Assembly: GCA_963828755.1 (NCBI GenBank)
Contig: CAWHFY010000014.1
Coordinates: forward strand, 1 to 64,000
Origin: WHSW01 sp963828755
GTDB taxonomy: Bacteria; Actinomycetota; Thermoleophilia; Solirubrobacterales; 70-9
Direction: 5' to 3'
DNA length: 64,000 nt
Part shown: positions 63,791 to 64,000 of the stretch, piece after piece
Layout of the letters: every line of letters starts with the position of its first letter
How positions within the stretch are numbered: position 1 is the first letter of the stretch
Program-made: the position numbers and the translations under genes
The notes under the pieces: generated by a model
Databases searched by the model: none
What the model saw: the letters and a program-made list of their open reading frames with translations, nothing else
What the model was told of the DNA's origin: nothing

Positions 63791-64000
63791 TCAGCGCTCC
63801 GGCAGGATCCAGCCCGAGACGCTCGGGAACGGCGCCGGGCCGGCGCCCCCGGGTTCGAACTGCTCGGAGATGCGGTCGAAGGCGATCACCCGGCGCGGGT
63901 GCGCGGTGTCGATGAACAGCCACTGATCGGCGGCGGGCCAGCCGACCAGCAGCCAGCGCCCGTCGGGAGACCAGGTCGGCCCGGTGAGCCGGCCGCGGGC
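63791..64000 (-). CDS. TolB/PD40-type beta-propeller protein, C-terminal fragment
   Basis: The last 69 codons of a gene running off the window edge. PTWSPDGRWLLVGWPAADQWLFI is a PD40/TolB propeller blade, and the protein ends SVSGWILPER. Its N-terminus, export signal and length cannot be judged. The upstream part of the gene lies beyond 64000. Confidence 0.6.
   Translation of the reverse strand, partial: ARGRLTGPTWSPDGRWLLVGWPAADQWLFIDTAHPRRVIAFDRISEQFEPGGAGPAPFPSVSGWILPER

Overview
This is a GC-rich, gene-dense, actinobacterial-type chromosome segment. The gene content suggests the deep Thermoleophilia/Solirubrobacterales side of the Actinobacteria. The clues are a two-subunit glycine dehydrogenase, a meso-DAP-type MurE, split Ku/LigD end-joining genes, a DUF222-HNH protein, and many GTG starts with 4-base ATGA/GTGA overlaps. 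This placement is inferred from gene content and was not tested by phylogeny.

Layout. 0-5 kb: end of an ECF-transporter ATPase, an ECF S-component fused to a terpenoid-toroid domain, a nitroreductase and glycerol-3-phosphate dehydrogenase. 5-9.5 kb: a divergent Rho-like protein, an unknown gene, a CPA1 antiporter, a GNAT protein and a DUF192 protein. 9.5-17.4 kb: a two-component system and Tad/Flp pilus genes (cpaB-like, cpaF, tadB, tadC), interrupted by a lipoprotein, a macro-domain protein and a divergent TauE/DUF4396 pair with a CsoR-like operator. 17.4-28.2 kb: a carbon-metabolism block with ROK glucokinase, zwf, gnd, pgl, rpiA, tkt, tal, pgi and a HAD phosphatase; only rpe is missing from the pentose-phosphate pathway. 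28.2-31.8 kb: a cupredoxin, a small secreted four-Cys protein, an EttA-type ABC-F ATPase and a two-TM protein. 32-49 kb: a complete dcw cluster (mraZ, rsmH, ftsL, ftsI, murE, murF, mraY, murD, ftsW, murG, murC, murB, ftsQ, ftsZ) with MraZ boxes upstream and two opposite-strand genes between mraY and murD. 49-55.1 kb: the glycine cleavage genes gcvT, gcvH, gcvPA and gcvPB, with a low-complexity, heavily frame-disrupted 1.5 kb in the middle. 55-60.9 kb: a small protein divergent from a MocR-type regulator, a methyltransferase, and the end-joining genes (LigD polymerase domain, Ku, ATP-dependent ligase). 60.9-64 kb: a FetAB-like ABC transporter, a DUF222-HNH nuclease with a perfect LexA box at its start, and the end of a beta-propeller protein.

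Two genome-wide properties affect how to read the window. First, about two dozen single-base indels, nearly all +1 insertions, split otherwise conserved and mostly essential genes (rho-like, tkt, rpiA, cpaF, ettA, ftsL, murD, murG, murB, gcvH, gcvPB and others). This is best explained by consensus errors in the assembly, so these genes are listed as single CDSs with the frame breaks described. Second, at least a dozen starts have a TANNNT box ending 6-8 bases upstream, as expected for leaderless transcripts; this was used to choose several starts.

No rRNA, tRNA, CRISPR array, transposase or prophage was recognised.
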